Source of the DNA: Haladaptatus litoreus
GTDB taxonomy: Archaea; Halobacteriota; Halobacteria; Halobacteriales; Haladaptataceae
NCBI RefSeq assembly: GCF_900156425.1
Contig: NZ_FTNO01000001.1
Coordinates: 1,798,001 to 1,862,000 of the forward strand
Length of the DNA: 64,000 nucleotides
Direction of reading: 5' to 3'
This document shows, piece after piece, positions 37,827 to 45,927 of this stretch (positions are counted from its first letter, which is position 1; each line of letters opens with the position of its first letter). Both the position numbers and the translations under genes were made by a program. Below the pieces are notes generated by a model. That model saw only the letters and a program-made list of their open reading frames with translations, was not told the origin of the DNA and made no database searches.

Positions 37827-38489
37827 ATGGTCGCCGGCGAGTACGATTTTTGGCTTCTCGATTTGGACGGGACGCTCATCGATATCGAACCAACCTACGT
37901 CGAAACGGTGTTCGACCGTGTGAGCGACTGTCTCGGCCGCGAGTTTACGGAGTACGAATCCGAAATCATCTGGCACGGACTGGGCGGGTCGCGGGACGCA
38001 CAACTGCGCGAGTGGGGCATCGACCCCCCGAACTTCTGGGAGGCATTCCACTCGATAGAAGACCCGCAACTCCGCGCCGAGCATACGTTTTTGTACGACG
38101 ACGCCGCGTTCGTCGCCGACTTGGACTGCCCCGTCGGGTTGGTTACGCACTGCCAGCAGTTCCTGACCGACCCCGTCATCGACCGACTGGGCATTCGGGA
38201 CTGGTTCGACACCGTCGTCTGCTGTGACGAGCGATTGGGGTGGAAACCCGACCCCGCGCCAATCGAATACGCGATGACCGAGATGGGCGTCGAGCAGGGT
38301 GGCCGCGGCGTTCTGGCTGGCGACGGTTCCAGCGACATCGGCGCGGCGTGGAACGCAGGACTCGACGCGATACACGTCGAACGACACGACCCGCACCGCA
38401 GAAATCAGTGCGTGTTGGGCGACTACCGAGTGAACAGTTTCGACGAACTATGGTCGAACGCCGGGCAGGTCGCGGAGTACACCGACTAA
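37827..38489 (+). CDS. HAD-superfamily phosphatase (phosphoglycolate phosphatase-like)
   Basis: A 220-residue haloacid dehalogenase-like hydrolase. Motif I is LLDLDGTL (residues 9-16) with the nucleophile Asp and acid Asp. Motif II is Thr in GLVTHC near 107, motif III Lys in GWKPDP near 143, and motif IV GDGSSDIGAAWNAG near 168. A helical cap lies between residues 17 and 85. The substrate is unknown. The last 42 bases overlap the tail of the convergent moeA gene. Confidence 0.87.
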   Translation: MVAGEYDFWLLDLDGTLIDIEPTYVETVFDRVSDCLGREFTEYESEIIWHGLGGSRDAQLREWGIDPPNFWEAFHSIEDPQLRAEHTFLYDDAAFVADLDCPVGLVTHCQQFLTDPVIDRLGIRDWFDTVVCCDERLGWKPDPAPIEYAMTEMGVEQGGRGVLAGDGSSDIGAAWNAGLDAIHVERHDPHRRNQCVLGDYRVNSFDELWSNAGQVAEYTD

Positions 38490-40370
38490 CTCGGATTCGA
38501 GCGCAGCCCGCAATTCAGCCATCCCATCCTTGCGTTCGCGTGCTGGATTCGCCAGCACGCGAACGGTTTCCTCGCCGAGCGGGACGAATCCCAAATCCAG
38601 TTTTTCGGCCGTCGAACGCAGGCCGAGTCCGGTGTCCGCAAATCCGGCGGCGACCTTTCGGGCCGGGCTTTCGTGGGCTTTCACCGTCATCTCGAATCCG
38701 GAGATGGATTCGACGAGTTCGTGGCGGGTCGTTCCGCGCTCCTCCGCGAGGTCGGCGACGGCGTTGCCGAGCGTCGTCCGCAGACCGGAGTCGGTGCCGC
38801 GGTTGATGAATGTGAGGTCGCGTTCGACCAAATCGGCGAGTCCTTCGATTTCCTCGGGGTTTCCGGCGGGAACGACCAATCCCCACTCACGGGAGTAGGA
38901 CGCGAGTTCGGTTCCCTCGCTCGCGTCGGAATCTCCGGTCGCCACCGCGAAATCCGGCACGCCGTTTCGGAGTCGGCGCAGCCCTTCTCGGCTTCCCAAT
39001 GCGAGGTAGCGCGGCGAATCGAGCGTGTCGAGCAGGCGCGAAAACGCGGGGTCGTCCTCGCCGACGCCGAAAACTGACGGTGGGCGCACGTCCGGTGAAA
39101 ACAGGCGCACTTCGACCGACTCGCCTTCCGCGAGGTAGGCCGTATCTGGTTCGACGGTCACTACGCCGTCTGCTTCCACGAGGCTGGTCGTCGCGCCACT
39201 TCCCTTATCGACCGGATAAGCCAGTACGCGACCGGTTTCGTCTTCGACCAAACCGGTCGGCATGAGTCGCATTCTGCCCTCCCCATAGCGTTCTTCGACT
39301 GCCATCCGAGCCTCGATGGTGGCCGTGGTCGGTTCCGGAACACCCGCCGCGTTTCGAATCGCTGGCGCGACAAAGGTTCGGAAGATGGTCAGCGCGGAGA
39401 CGGGATACCCCGGCAGGCCCACGTAGGCCGAGTCCGGAAACCGTCCGATGAGCATCGGTTTGCCGGGTTTGACTGCGACGCCGTGCAACAGGAGTTCCCC
39501 CTGCGATTCGATGACGCGGTAAATCACGTCTACTGCGCTCGCGCTGGTCGAACCAGACGAGAGGACGAGGTCGCACTCCGCTTCGGCCTCCAACAGCAGG
39601 CGCTCCATTTCGTCGTAGTCGTCGCCAGCGTGGGGGTACAGAATCGGTTTCCCACCCGCCTCCTCGACTGCCGTGGCGATGGTGTAGCTGTTCACGTCGT
39701 AAATCTGGCCGGATTGGTCGGACAGCGGATTTCCGGGGCGGACGAGTTCGTCTCCCGTCGAGATGATGCCGACTTTGGGTTTCCCGCGAACCGGTACCTC
39801 GTCCACGCCGAGCGCGGACAGCAGGCCGATTTCTCGCGCCGTCAGTCGCGTTCCGGGGCCGAGTGCGCGCTGTCCCGCAGAAACGTCCGCACCTGCCAGC
39901 ATGACGTGGTCGCCGGGCGCGAGTGACGTACGGATTTCGACGCGGCTCGCGGCTTCGCCGCTCGCTCGTTCCGAGTCGCGTGGCGACTCGTGTTCATCCG
40001 TTCGCTCGACCATCACCACCGCGTCCGCACCGAGCGGCATCACGGCCCCGGTGGAAATTTCGACCGCTTTCCCCTCGCCGACTTCGACTGTGGGTTCCAC
40101 TCCTGCGTGGACTTCCCCGACGAGGTCGAGAATTACGGGGTCGGCCTCGTCCGCGCCGAAGGTGTCCCGGGCTTTGACCGCGTAGCCGTCCATGCTCGCG
40201 CGGTCGAATCCGGGCACGTCCCGGTCTGCGTCCAGTCGCTCGGCCAGCACTCGCCCTCGCGCGTCCACGAGTGGAACGCGCTCGGTTTCGGGCGACAGGT
40301 CGAGTGACGCGATGGCTTCGCGGGCGGCGTCTGGTTCCGCGAGGTCACGGAACTCCTTGCGCTCGCTCAT
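38448..40370 (-). CDS. moeA: MoeA molybdopterin molybdotransferase fused to a periplasmic-binding-like domain
   Basis: A 640-residue fusion. Residues 1-400 form MoeA, which inserts molybdate (or tungstate) into adenylylated molybdopterin: DRASMDGYAVKA near 52, VGIISTGDELV near 177 and LVLSSGSTSASAVDV near 243. Residues 410-640 form a LysR-substrate/PBP-like domain (SRYLALGS-type start, TFINRGTDSGLR near 532, KVAAGFADTGLG) thought to bind an anion such as molybdate in archaeal fusions. It overlaps the upstream second moeA by 4 bases. A perfect 14-bp hairpin lies near its 3' end. Confidence 0.9.
   Translation of the reverse strand: MSERKEFRDLAEPDAAREAIASLDLSPETERVPLVDARGRVLAERLDADRDVPGFDRASMDGYAVKARDTFGADEADPVILDLVGEVHAGVEPTVEVGEGKAVEISTGAVMPLGADAVVMVERTDEHESPRDSERASGEAASRVEIRTSLAPGDHVMLAGADVSAGQRALGPGTRLTAREIGLLSALGVDEVPVRGKPKVGIISTGDELVRPGNPLSDQSGQIYDVNSYTIATAVEEAGGKPILYPHAGDDYDEMERLLLEAEAECDLVLSSGSTSASAVDVIYRVIESQGELLLHGVAVKPGKPMLIGRFPDSAYVGLPGYPVSALTIFRTFVAPAIRNAAGVPEPTTATIEARMAVEERYGEGRMRLMPTGLVEDETGRVLAYPVDKGSGATTSLVEADGVVTVEPDTAYLAEGESVEVRLFSPDVRPPSVFGVGEDDPAFSRLLDTLDSPRYLALGSREGLRRLRNGVPDFAVATGDSDASEGTELASYSREWGLVVPAGNPEEIEGLADLVERDLTFINRGTDSGLRTTLGNAVADLAEERGTTRHELVESISGFEMTVKAHESPARKVAAGFADTGLGLRSTAEKLDLGFVPLGEETVRVLANPARERKDGMAELRAALESELVGVLRDLPGVRP
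38533..38565. repeat. Perfect 14-bp hairpin inside the moeA fusion gene
   Basis: CGTTCGCGTGCTGG, the 5-base loop ATTCG, then the exact complement. The codons specify the region around LANPARER near the C terminus. Confidence 0.75.
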
Positions 40371-41578
40371 GCAGACCACTCCCAGTTCGCAACCGAAACC
40401 GTTTCGCCTTCGGGAATTCCCTCGCGTTCCTCGGGTACTTCGACCCAGCCGTCAGCCAGCGCGACGCTGGACAACACGCCGGAACCGCTGGCCCGCGTTG
40501 GGGTTGCGGTGCCGTTCTCCATCGTGACGCGGACGAACGACCGGATTCCGGGTTCGCTCCGGATTTTCCTGCTGAGTTCTGCGGTCGTCGTCGGAAAGGA
40601 ATCGACCGGGAGGTGACCCGCCCATTTCATCGCAGGACGGAGGAACTGCACCGCGTTGATGATGCAGGCGACGGGGTAGCCCGGAAGCAGGACGATTGGC
40701 GTTTCGTCCACGACGCCGAGTGCGACTGGATGGCCCGGTTTGAGGGCGACACCGTGAACGAGAACCTCACCCAGCTCCGCGACGACTTCCGGAAGTAAAT
40801 CGCGCTCACCGACCGAGGAACCACCGGTAGTGACGATAATGTCGTGGTTGAGGTTCGATTCGATAGCCTCGCGGAGCGCATCCTCGTCGTCGGTGACCAC
40901 GTCGTGGTAGGTCGCCTCTCCACCCCAACGCTCGACGAATCGCGAGACGGTCAATCCGTTCGTTTCGACTACCTCGCCGGGTTCCGGGTCGGATTGAACC
41001 AGTTCTTCTCCGGTCGGAATCACGGCGACTCGTGGGCGCTCGTACACCGATAGTTCGCGGATGCCGACCGATTTCAGCATCCCGAGGTCGGAGGGCCTGA
41101 GTCGGTGGCCGGGTCCGTACAGCGATTGGCCTTCTTCCACGTCTTCGCCGATTGGGGCGACGTTTTCACCCTCCGCGACGGCGTCGAAGATTTCGACGTC
41201 CTCGCCGAATTTCTCTGTCTGTTCTATCATCACCACGGCGTCAGCGCCCTCGGGAAGTTCGCTTCCGGTGTGGACGCGAACAGCGGTATTCGGCCCCATT
41301 TCCGCTTCTCGACGGAGGATTTCCGGCGACCGACCGCTCGCGCCGAAGGTGTCCTGCGCTCGCACCGCGAAGCCATCCATCGCGGCCCGCGGGTAGTGGG
41401 GAACGCTTCGTGGGGCGACGATTGCCTCGGCGAGTATCCGCCCGTCTGCCGAATCGACGGGGACGGATTCGGTGCGGTCGTGCCCGGAAACCGACTCGTG
41501 GAGTCGCTCGCGGGCGGCCGACACGCGAGTCGTCTCCTTGAAGCCGGACTGCTTTCTGTCCGGTTGATGGTCGCTCAT
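40367..41578 (-). CDS. moeA: MoeA molybdopterin molybdotransferase (single-domain)
   Basis: A 403-residue MoeA without the extra domain. Motifs include PRAAMDGFAVRAQDTFGA near 67, ELPEGADAVVMIEQTE near 108, VAVIPTGEELV near 190 and DIIVTTGGSSVGERD near 245. It is coupled by a 4-base ATGA overlap to the fused MoeA gene downstream. Such pairs may specialise for molybdenum versus tungsten or form mixed complexes. The ATG at 41578 is used because the open frame upstream is antisense to the next gene. Confidence 0.9.
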   Translation of the reverse strand: MSDHQPDRKQSGFKETTRVSAARERLHESVSGHDRTESVPVDSADGRILAEAIVAPRSVPHYPRAAMDGFAVRAQDTFGASGRSPEILRREAEMGPNTAVRVHTGSELPEGADAVVMIEQTEKFGEDVEIFDAVAEGENVAPIGEDVEEGQSLYGPGHRLRPSDLGMLKSVGIRELSVYERPRVAVIPTGEELVQSDPEPGEVVETNGLTVSRFVERWGGEATYHDVVTDDEDALREAIESNLNHDIIVTTGGSSVGERDLLPEVVAELGEVLVHGVALKPGHPVALGVVDETPIVLLPGYPVACIINAVQFLRPAMKWAGHLPVDSFPTTTAELSRKIRSEPGIRSFVRVTMENGTATPTRASGSGVLSSVALADGWVEVPEEREGIPEGETVSVANWEWSA

Positions 41579-41650
41579 GTCCGTCCGTTCGAGTCGCCGG
41601 GCAAAAAGGAAGCGGGGAACACTTATCATCGGATGGACAACAGTTCGACT

Positions 41651-42433
41651 ATGTCCCTCCTCGATTATCCGCTCGCGCTGGCGATTTTCTGCATCAGTTC
41701 CCTCGTCGGAACCGTCATGTTCTGGTATGGAACCAAAGACCTCCGAACCGCCTACCGAATCCTGACGAACGACCCGAACGACGTCCAATCGCTCGGCGAC
41801 GGCGCTCCCGTCGAAGTGGAAGGCACTGCACAGGCCGAAAGCGGCGTTCTCCAATCGCCGTTCACTGGAACCGACTGTCTCGCCTACGAATACGAGGTGC
41901 AAGAGGAACGAAACAGCAAGAACGGACGCCACTGGCGCACCATCGATTCCGGCCGAAATCACGTGCCGTTTCGCATCGAGGACGAAACTGCCAGTGCGCT
42001 GGTTGACCCGCGCGGTGCGGATTTTCGATTCAAATCGGAGCGTTCGATCGACGTTCGCGGCGGGAACAAACCGCCCGAGCGAGTTCGAGAGTTCATCGCC
42101 GCGAACAAGGATGTAGACTCGGAAGACCGCACGCTCGACCTCAAACTGTTCGAACTGAAAACCGGAAAGGACAGAAAGTACATCGAGAAACGCCTCGACT
42201 TGGGCGAATCCGTTCACGTCCTCGGCGAAGCGCGCTACGATTCGATGGCGGGAAGCGAGGCAGGAGAGGTAAACATCGTCATCGGTCACGGCGAAAACGC
42301 CCCGCGATTCCTCGTTTCGGACGCGGACGAACGCGGCGCGGCGTGGCGCGTCGCGTGGGGCGGCCTGCCGTATGCCCTCGGAGGCGTCGTACTGTTGGGG
42401 ATTGCAGGATTCGTGTTGGTCGGGGCGTTGTAG
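41651..42433 (+). CDS. GIDE-domain membrane protein without RING
   Basis: A 260-residue protein with membrane helices at about residues 5-25 and 238-258, flanking a domain that resembles the GIDE domain of mitochondrial MULAN/GIDE E3 ligases: GTAQAESGVLQSPFTGTDCLAYEYEVQEER near 58, then VPFRIEDETASALVDPRGA near 108. Prokaryotic members lack the RING finger and their role is unknown. The ATG at 41651 follows an alternative in-frame ATG at 41633. It is divergent from moeA, with 72 bases between starts. Confidence 0.75.
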   Translation: MSLLDYPLALAIFCISSLVGTVMFWYGTKDLRTAYRILTNDPNDVQSLGDGAPVEVEGTAQAESGVLQSPFTGTDCLAYEYEVQEERNSKNGRHWRTIDSGRNHVPFRIEDETASALVDPRGADFRFKSERSIDVRGGNKPPERVREFIAANKDVDSEDRTLDLKLFELKTGKDRKYIEKRLDLGESVHVLGEARYDSMAGSEAGEVNIVIGHGENAPRFLVSDADERGAAWRVAWGGLPYALGGVVLLGIAGFVLVGAL

Positions 42434-42445
42434 TCGCCGCTCGAA

Positions 42446-42619
42446 TCAGAACGAGAGACGGAAGTTCGATTTTTGCGCGATTGAGATACCGATGCCCGAC
42501 CCAACCGCGGAGGGGATGTAGGCCAACCATCTGGTTTCCCCCATGAGAAACGTGTCGAGAACGACGATACTGACGTAAGAGACAGCAGCCCAGAGGGCGA
42601 AAGCGGTGATGAATCTCAC
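42446..42619 (-). CDS. 57-residue membrane peptide
   Basis: An uninterrupted small frame with a GTG start at 42619. It encodes RFITAFALWAAVSYVSIVVL, a polar turn (DTFLMGETRW), then a second hydrophobic stretch LAYIPSAVGSGIGISIA and a polar end. The two-helix pattern with charged ends is protein-like. It lies 66 bases downstream of the next membrane protein on the same strand and 12 bases from the convergent GIDE gene stop. No family is recognised. Confidence 0.45.
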   Translation of the reverse strand: MRFITAFALWAAVSYVSIVVLDTFLMGETRWLAYIPSAVGSGIGISIAQKSNFRLSF

Positions 42620-42685
42620 AGTCGATCCATCGTTCCAACAGGTAGTAGTTGTTCCGAAAATTACGTTTTTGCTCGAAAATGGAAC

Positions 42686-42889
42686 TCAGTCGTTTCGAGA
42701 GCGCGATTCGGAGGCCTCCGAATCGCGCTCGTGTGCCGACGCGGATAGCATGACGACGACGAATCCGAACAGTAGCCAGACGAAAAATTCCGGGTCGAGC
42801 AGTGCGGTGTTGTCGTACTCGGTCAGTGTTAGAAAGGCAGTCCCGACGACGGTAGTAACTCCGAAGGAAACGACGGTGATGAGCGCCAT
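42686..42889 (-). CDS. 67-residue two-helix membrane protein ending in a palindrome-encoded tail
   Basis: Hydrophobic segments span residues 2-22 and 35-50. The tail SASAHERDSEASESRSRND is hydrophilic. The codons for ERDSEASESR fall in a perfect 32-bp palindrome (42699-42730), so the tail may have been created by insertion or conversion of palindromic DNA. The ATG at 42889 is used. Function unknown. Confidence 0.5.
   Translation of the reverse strand: MALITVVSFGVTTVVGTAFLTLTEYDNTALLDPEFFVWLLFGFVVVMLSASAHERDSEASESRSRND
42699..42730. repeat. Perfect 32-bp palindrome without loop
   Basis: GAGCGCGATTCGGAGG is followed immediately by its exact reverse complement. It lies in the 3' end of the small membrane-protein gene. 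Confidence 0.85.
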
Positions 42890-42957
42890 TTTCGACAGAT
42901 ACTCCACAGCACGACATACGATTACACAGTTATATTCTATCCGGAAAGAAAACGAGT

Positions 42958-43164
42958 ATGGAACGTCACTCTGCAATTTTGATGTATATCATCCTCCCAT
43001 CGGTTTGCAATGCCGGAATCATCGCCGTGACGCTTCTCCGATTTCCAGACGCGATTGGAGCGCACTCGTTCCGACTCGTCCAACTCGTCTTTTTTGCCGC
43101 CTTCGGCTGGCTTCTCCACACCAAACGGGACGAACTATTTGGCGAGATGGAACCACAAGGATGA
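42958..43164 (+). CDS. 68-residue small membrane protein
   Basis: Two hydrophobic segments (residues 6-26 and 38-52) are joined by PDAIGAHSFRL, with a charged C terminus (HTKRDELFGEMEPQG). It is divergent from the 67-residue protein, with 68 bases between starts and AT-rich sequence (ACAGTTATATTC) between them as likely promoter. No family is recognised. Confidence 0.5.
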   Translation: MERHSAILMYIILPSVCNAGIIAVTLLRFPDAIGAHSFRLVQLVFFAAFGWLLHTKRDELFGEMEPQG

Positions 43165-43237
43165 ACGCGAATCGCTATCCGGTGAGATTTCTGTGCTCTC
43201 TTACTCTCGGCGTGCATCTCCCAGTTCACGGGTCGTT

Positions 43238-43259
43238 GCGGAAGAGCGCGCTCTTCCGC
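43238..43259. repeat. Perfect 22-bp palindrome upstream of hsp20
   Basis: GCGGAAGAGCG is followed directly by its reverse complement, about 115 bases before the Hsp20 gene. Confidence 0.7.
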
Positions 43260-43311
43260 GTTCTCGTTCACCCCATACGTCGCTCACGAGAACACCACTC
43301 CCCGTTCACAC

Positions 43312-43332
43312 CGTGGTTCCTCCGGAACCACG
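43312..43332. repeat. Perfect 9-bp hairpin, 3-nt loop
   Basis: CGTGGTTCC-TCC-GGAACCACG, 43 bases before the Hsp20 ATG. It could be an operator or one of the general palindromes. Confidence 0.55.
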
Positions 43333-43374
43333 TAGACCGCACCCTTTTTCGGCTTTGCCTCCCAAGATGGAAGT

Positions 43375-43731
43375 ATGTCAACGCTTCGTGATGCGTTGCG
43401 GGAACTTCCGGACGCCGTGTTCGCGGACTTGTTAGAGAGCGAGGAGGCCTATCTCCTCGTCATCGACATGCCCGGCGTTACCGAAGAGACGATAGACATC
43501 GACGTGACAGATGGCCGCCTCCAAATCGAAGCGCGGCGCGAGAAAGACGTGCCCATGGAGTTCGATTATTTGAGCGAGGAGCGCTCTCTGTTTCTCGACG
43601 CCGAACTGCCGCTGCCGCCGGATTCGACCGGTTCGGGCGCGGAAGCAACCGTCTCGCGGGGCGTCCTCGAAATCACGCTCCCAAAACGGTCGGCGGCGCC
43701 AGACCAATCCATCCCTATCAAAGGTCGATAG
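43375..43731 (+). CDS. Small heat-shock protein, Hsp20 family
   Basis: A 118-residue alpha-crystallin-domain protein that probably holds unfolded proteins. The domain occupies residues 22-108: LLVIDMPGVTEETIDIDVTDGRLQIEAR near 28 and the closing strand SRGVLEITLPKR near 95, corresponding to the conserved GVLxxxxPK motif. The N-terminal arm is short. The ABC1 kinase gene starts 6 bases after its stop, so the two are probably co-transcribed. Confidence 0.88.
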   Translation: MSTLRDALRELPDAVFADLLESEEAYLLVIDMPGVTEETIDIDVTDGRLQIEARREKDVPMEFDYLSEERSLFLDAELPLPPDSTGSGAEATVSRGVLEITLPKRSAAPDQSIPIKGR

Positions 43732-43737
43732 CGGTAG

Positions 43738-45411
43738 GTGGTCTTTCTGGCATCTCTTCGCGCGTATCGTCGGTTCTTCGTCGTCGCATGGCACTTCCTG
43801 CCGCTCCTGCTTAGCTACGCCCGTGACCGGAATCGGTTTTTCATCTTCGGTCGCTCCCGGCAGGTGGACAGTAAAACGCGAATCGAGCGGGCGGACACGC
43901 TCCTCGAATCCCTTCTCACGTTGGGGCCGACGTTCATCAAACTCGGCCAACTGCTTTCGACCCGCCCGGACATCCTCCCGCCAGAGTACGTTGAGGAACT
44001 CTCGAAACTACAGGACGAGGTTCCGCCCGCAGAGTGGGAGCGAGCACGGAAAGTGCTCGAATCGGAAATCGGGCCGGTAGAAGAGAAGTTCGCCGAGTTC
44101 GACACCGAGGCGATAAGCGGTGCCAGCCTCGGGCAAGTGTATGCCGCGCAAATCAACGGCGAGAAAGTCGCCGTGAAAGTTCGCCGCCCCGGCATCGAGG
44201 ACTTGGTCGAGGCCGACCTGCGGGTGATTCGCTGGTCGCTTCCCATCCTGATGCGCTTCATCGGCCAAGGGCGGGCGTTCTCGCTCGAAAACCTCGCCGA
44301 CGAGTTCGCCCGGACGATTCGGGAAGAGATGGATTACGGTCGGGAGGCGTCGATGCTCCGAGAAATTCGCTCTAACTTCGAGGACGAAGACGGCATCGCC
44401 ATTCCACGAGTTATCGACAGTCACTCCGGGTCGCGCGTTCTCACGATGAAGTACATCGGCGGGACGAAAATCAACCGCGTCGATGAACTGGACGACAAAA
44501 ACATCGACCGCCACGAACTCGCAGTCACCCTCCAACGGGCCTACCTCCAGATGATAATCGAGGACGGCGTTTTCCACGCCGACCCGCATCCCGGCAATCT
44601 GGCAGTCAAGGACGACGGCACCATCGTCTTCTACGACTTCGGAATGAGCGGTCGGGCGGACGAGTTCATCCAGCGCAAAATCGTGGATTTCTACATCGCG
44701 GTGGCGAATCAGGACATCGACGGGATTCTCGACGCGCTCATCGAGATGGGTACCCTCAGTCCGGAAGCAGACCGGGCGACGATGGGGAAAGTGATGGAAC
44801 TCGCAATCGAGGACGCTCGCGGGGAGGACATCGAAACCTACCGCGTTCAGCAAATCGTGGAACAAGTCGAGGATACGATTTACGAGTTTCCGCTTCGTCT
44901 CCCGTCGAATCTCGCGCTCGTCCTGCGCGTAGCGACGGTCGTTGAGGGCGTCTGTGTCACCCTAGACCCCGAGTTCGACTTCATCTCCGTGGCGACGGAG
45001 TACCTGACCGAAGAAGGCTACCGCGAAGAATCCATCAAACAGTACGTTTCCGAGACGGGCGACCAACTGCAAGCCTCGGCCCAGTCGATAATCAGAACGC
45101 CGCCGAAACTGGAGCGAACGCTGGATAGAATCGACCGCGACGATTTCTACGCCCGTGTCAGCATCGAGGACGACAACGACGTGTTCGATTTGCTGGCGAA
45201 ACGCCTCATCTACGGTATTCTGCTCGCCTTCGGCGGCCTGACGACGGCAGTGTTGTACGCGGCGGAGGCGGTTCCCGCTGCCGGGATTTCGGGCGCAATT
45301 TCGCTGTTCGTTGTCGGACTGCTCTATCGCTCGTTCCGCAAACGAAAGGGGATTCGGACGACGCCACAGTTTACGCGGCAGAATCTTCGGGATCGGCGCG
45401 GCGGGAAGTAA
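43738..45411 (+). CDS. ABC1/UbiB (AarF) family atypical kinase
   Basis: A 557-residue protein. The GTG start at 43738 lies 6 bases after hsp20. The ABC1 signature KxGQ motif appears as FIKLGQLLSTRPDILP near 62-77, followed by GASLGQVY (the Ala-rich nucleotide loop) near 123, VKVRRPG near 140, and HADPHPGNL with YDFGMSG near 280. These are the family's kinase-like residues. Two C-terminal hydrophobic segments at about 490-530 anchor it to membrane. Bacterial relatives support quinone synthesis, and a similar lipid or quinone role is inferred. Confidence 0.88.
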   Translation: MVFLASLRAYRRFFVVAWHFLPLLLSYARDRNRFFIFGRSRQVDSKTRIERADTLLESLLTLGPTFIKLGQLLSTRPDILPPEYVEELSKLQDEVPPAEWERARKVLESEIGPVEEKFAEFDTEAISGASLGQVYAAQINGEKVAVKVRRPGIEDLVEADLRVIRWSLPILMRFIGQGRAFSLENLADEFARTIREEMDYGREASMLREIRSNFEDEDGIAIPRVIDSHSGSRVLTMKYIGGTKINRVDELDDKNIDRHELAVTLQRAYLQMIIEDGVFHADPHPGNLAVKDDGTIVFYDFGMSGRADEFIQRKIVDFYIAVANQDIDGILDALIEMGTLSPEADRATMGKVMELAIEDARGEDIETYRVQQIVEQVEDTIYEFPLRLPSNLALVLRVATVVEGVCVTLDPEFDFISVATEYLTEEGYREESIKQYVSETGDQLQASAQSIIRTPPKLERTLDRIDRDDFYARVSIEDDNDVFDLLAKRLIYGILLAFGGLTTAVLYAAEAVPAAGISGAISLFVVGLLYRSFRKRKGIRTTPQFTRQNLRDRRGGK

Positions 45412-45496
45412 CGTCGTGGCCAATCCAGTCACTCCCGAGGGGAAATTATCAGACATTTTTAAAAATATCTTAAAGTTTGAATAATATATTTCGAAT

Positions 45497-45862
45497 ATGT
45501 CCTCCAGCGTTCAGTCGTCCACCACGACAACCCAGAAAGGGAGTCACTGGTGGTTACTAGTTCTGCCTGGATTAGTAGCGACCCTGATTACAGCAGTTAC
45601 GTCTGCCGTATTCGGTGTGTCGCCGACACTGACTTCGACGGTTCCGGCACCAATCAAGTTCGTCTTCGGTGCCGCAGTTCTCACCGCGCCCGCCCTCGTC
45701 GCAATCGGGATTCATTTCGACCGCAAGTACGTCGCGTCGGTGTCGGCGTGGAAACCGCGTTCCGAGTACATCCTACTCGGAATCGCCATGTGGTTCGGTA
45801 TCGGCATTCCGCTCGCCCTGTTGTATCTGTTCCGGCGGCACAAGTACGTCGGCGTGCCGTGA
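45497..45862 (+). CDS. Three-helix membrane protein, hypothetical
   Basis: A 121-residue protein with hydrophobic segments at about 18-40, 53-72 and 90-112. A Ser/Thr-rich N-terminal tail precedes WWLLVLPGLVATLITA, and the C terminus is basic (RRHKYVG). AT-rich sequence just upstream (TTGAATAATATATTTCG) contains a plausible TATA box close to the ATG. No family is recognised. Confidence 0.6.
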   Translation: MSSSVQSSTTTTQKGSHWWLLVLPGLVATLITAVTSAVFGVSPTLTSTVPAPIKFVFGAAVLTAPALVAIGIHFDRKYVASVSAWKPRSEYILLGIAMWFGIGIPLALLYLFRRHKYVGVP

Positions 45863-45927
45863 TTTTCGACTGCTCCCTCAACTGCCCCATTCCGTAGCTT
45901 TTCCACCGCCCGCGAACAAGAGTCGGT

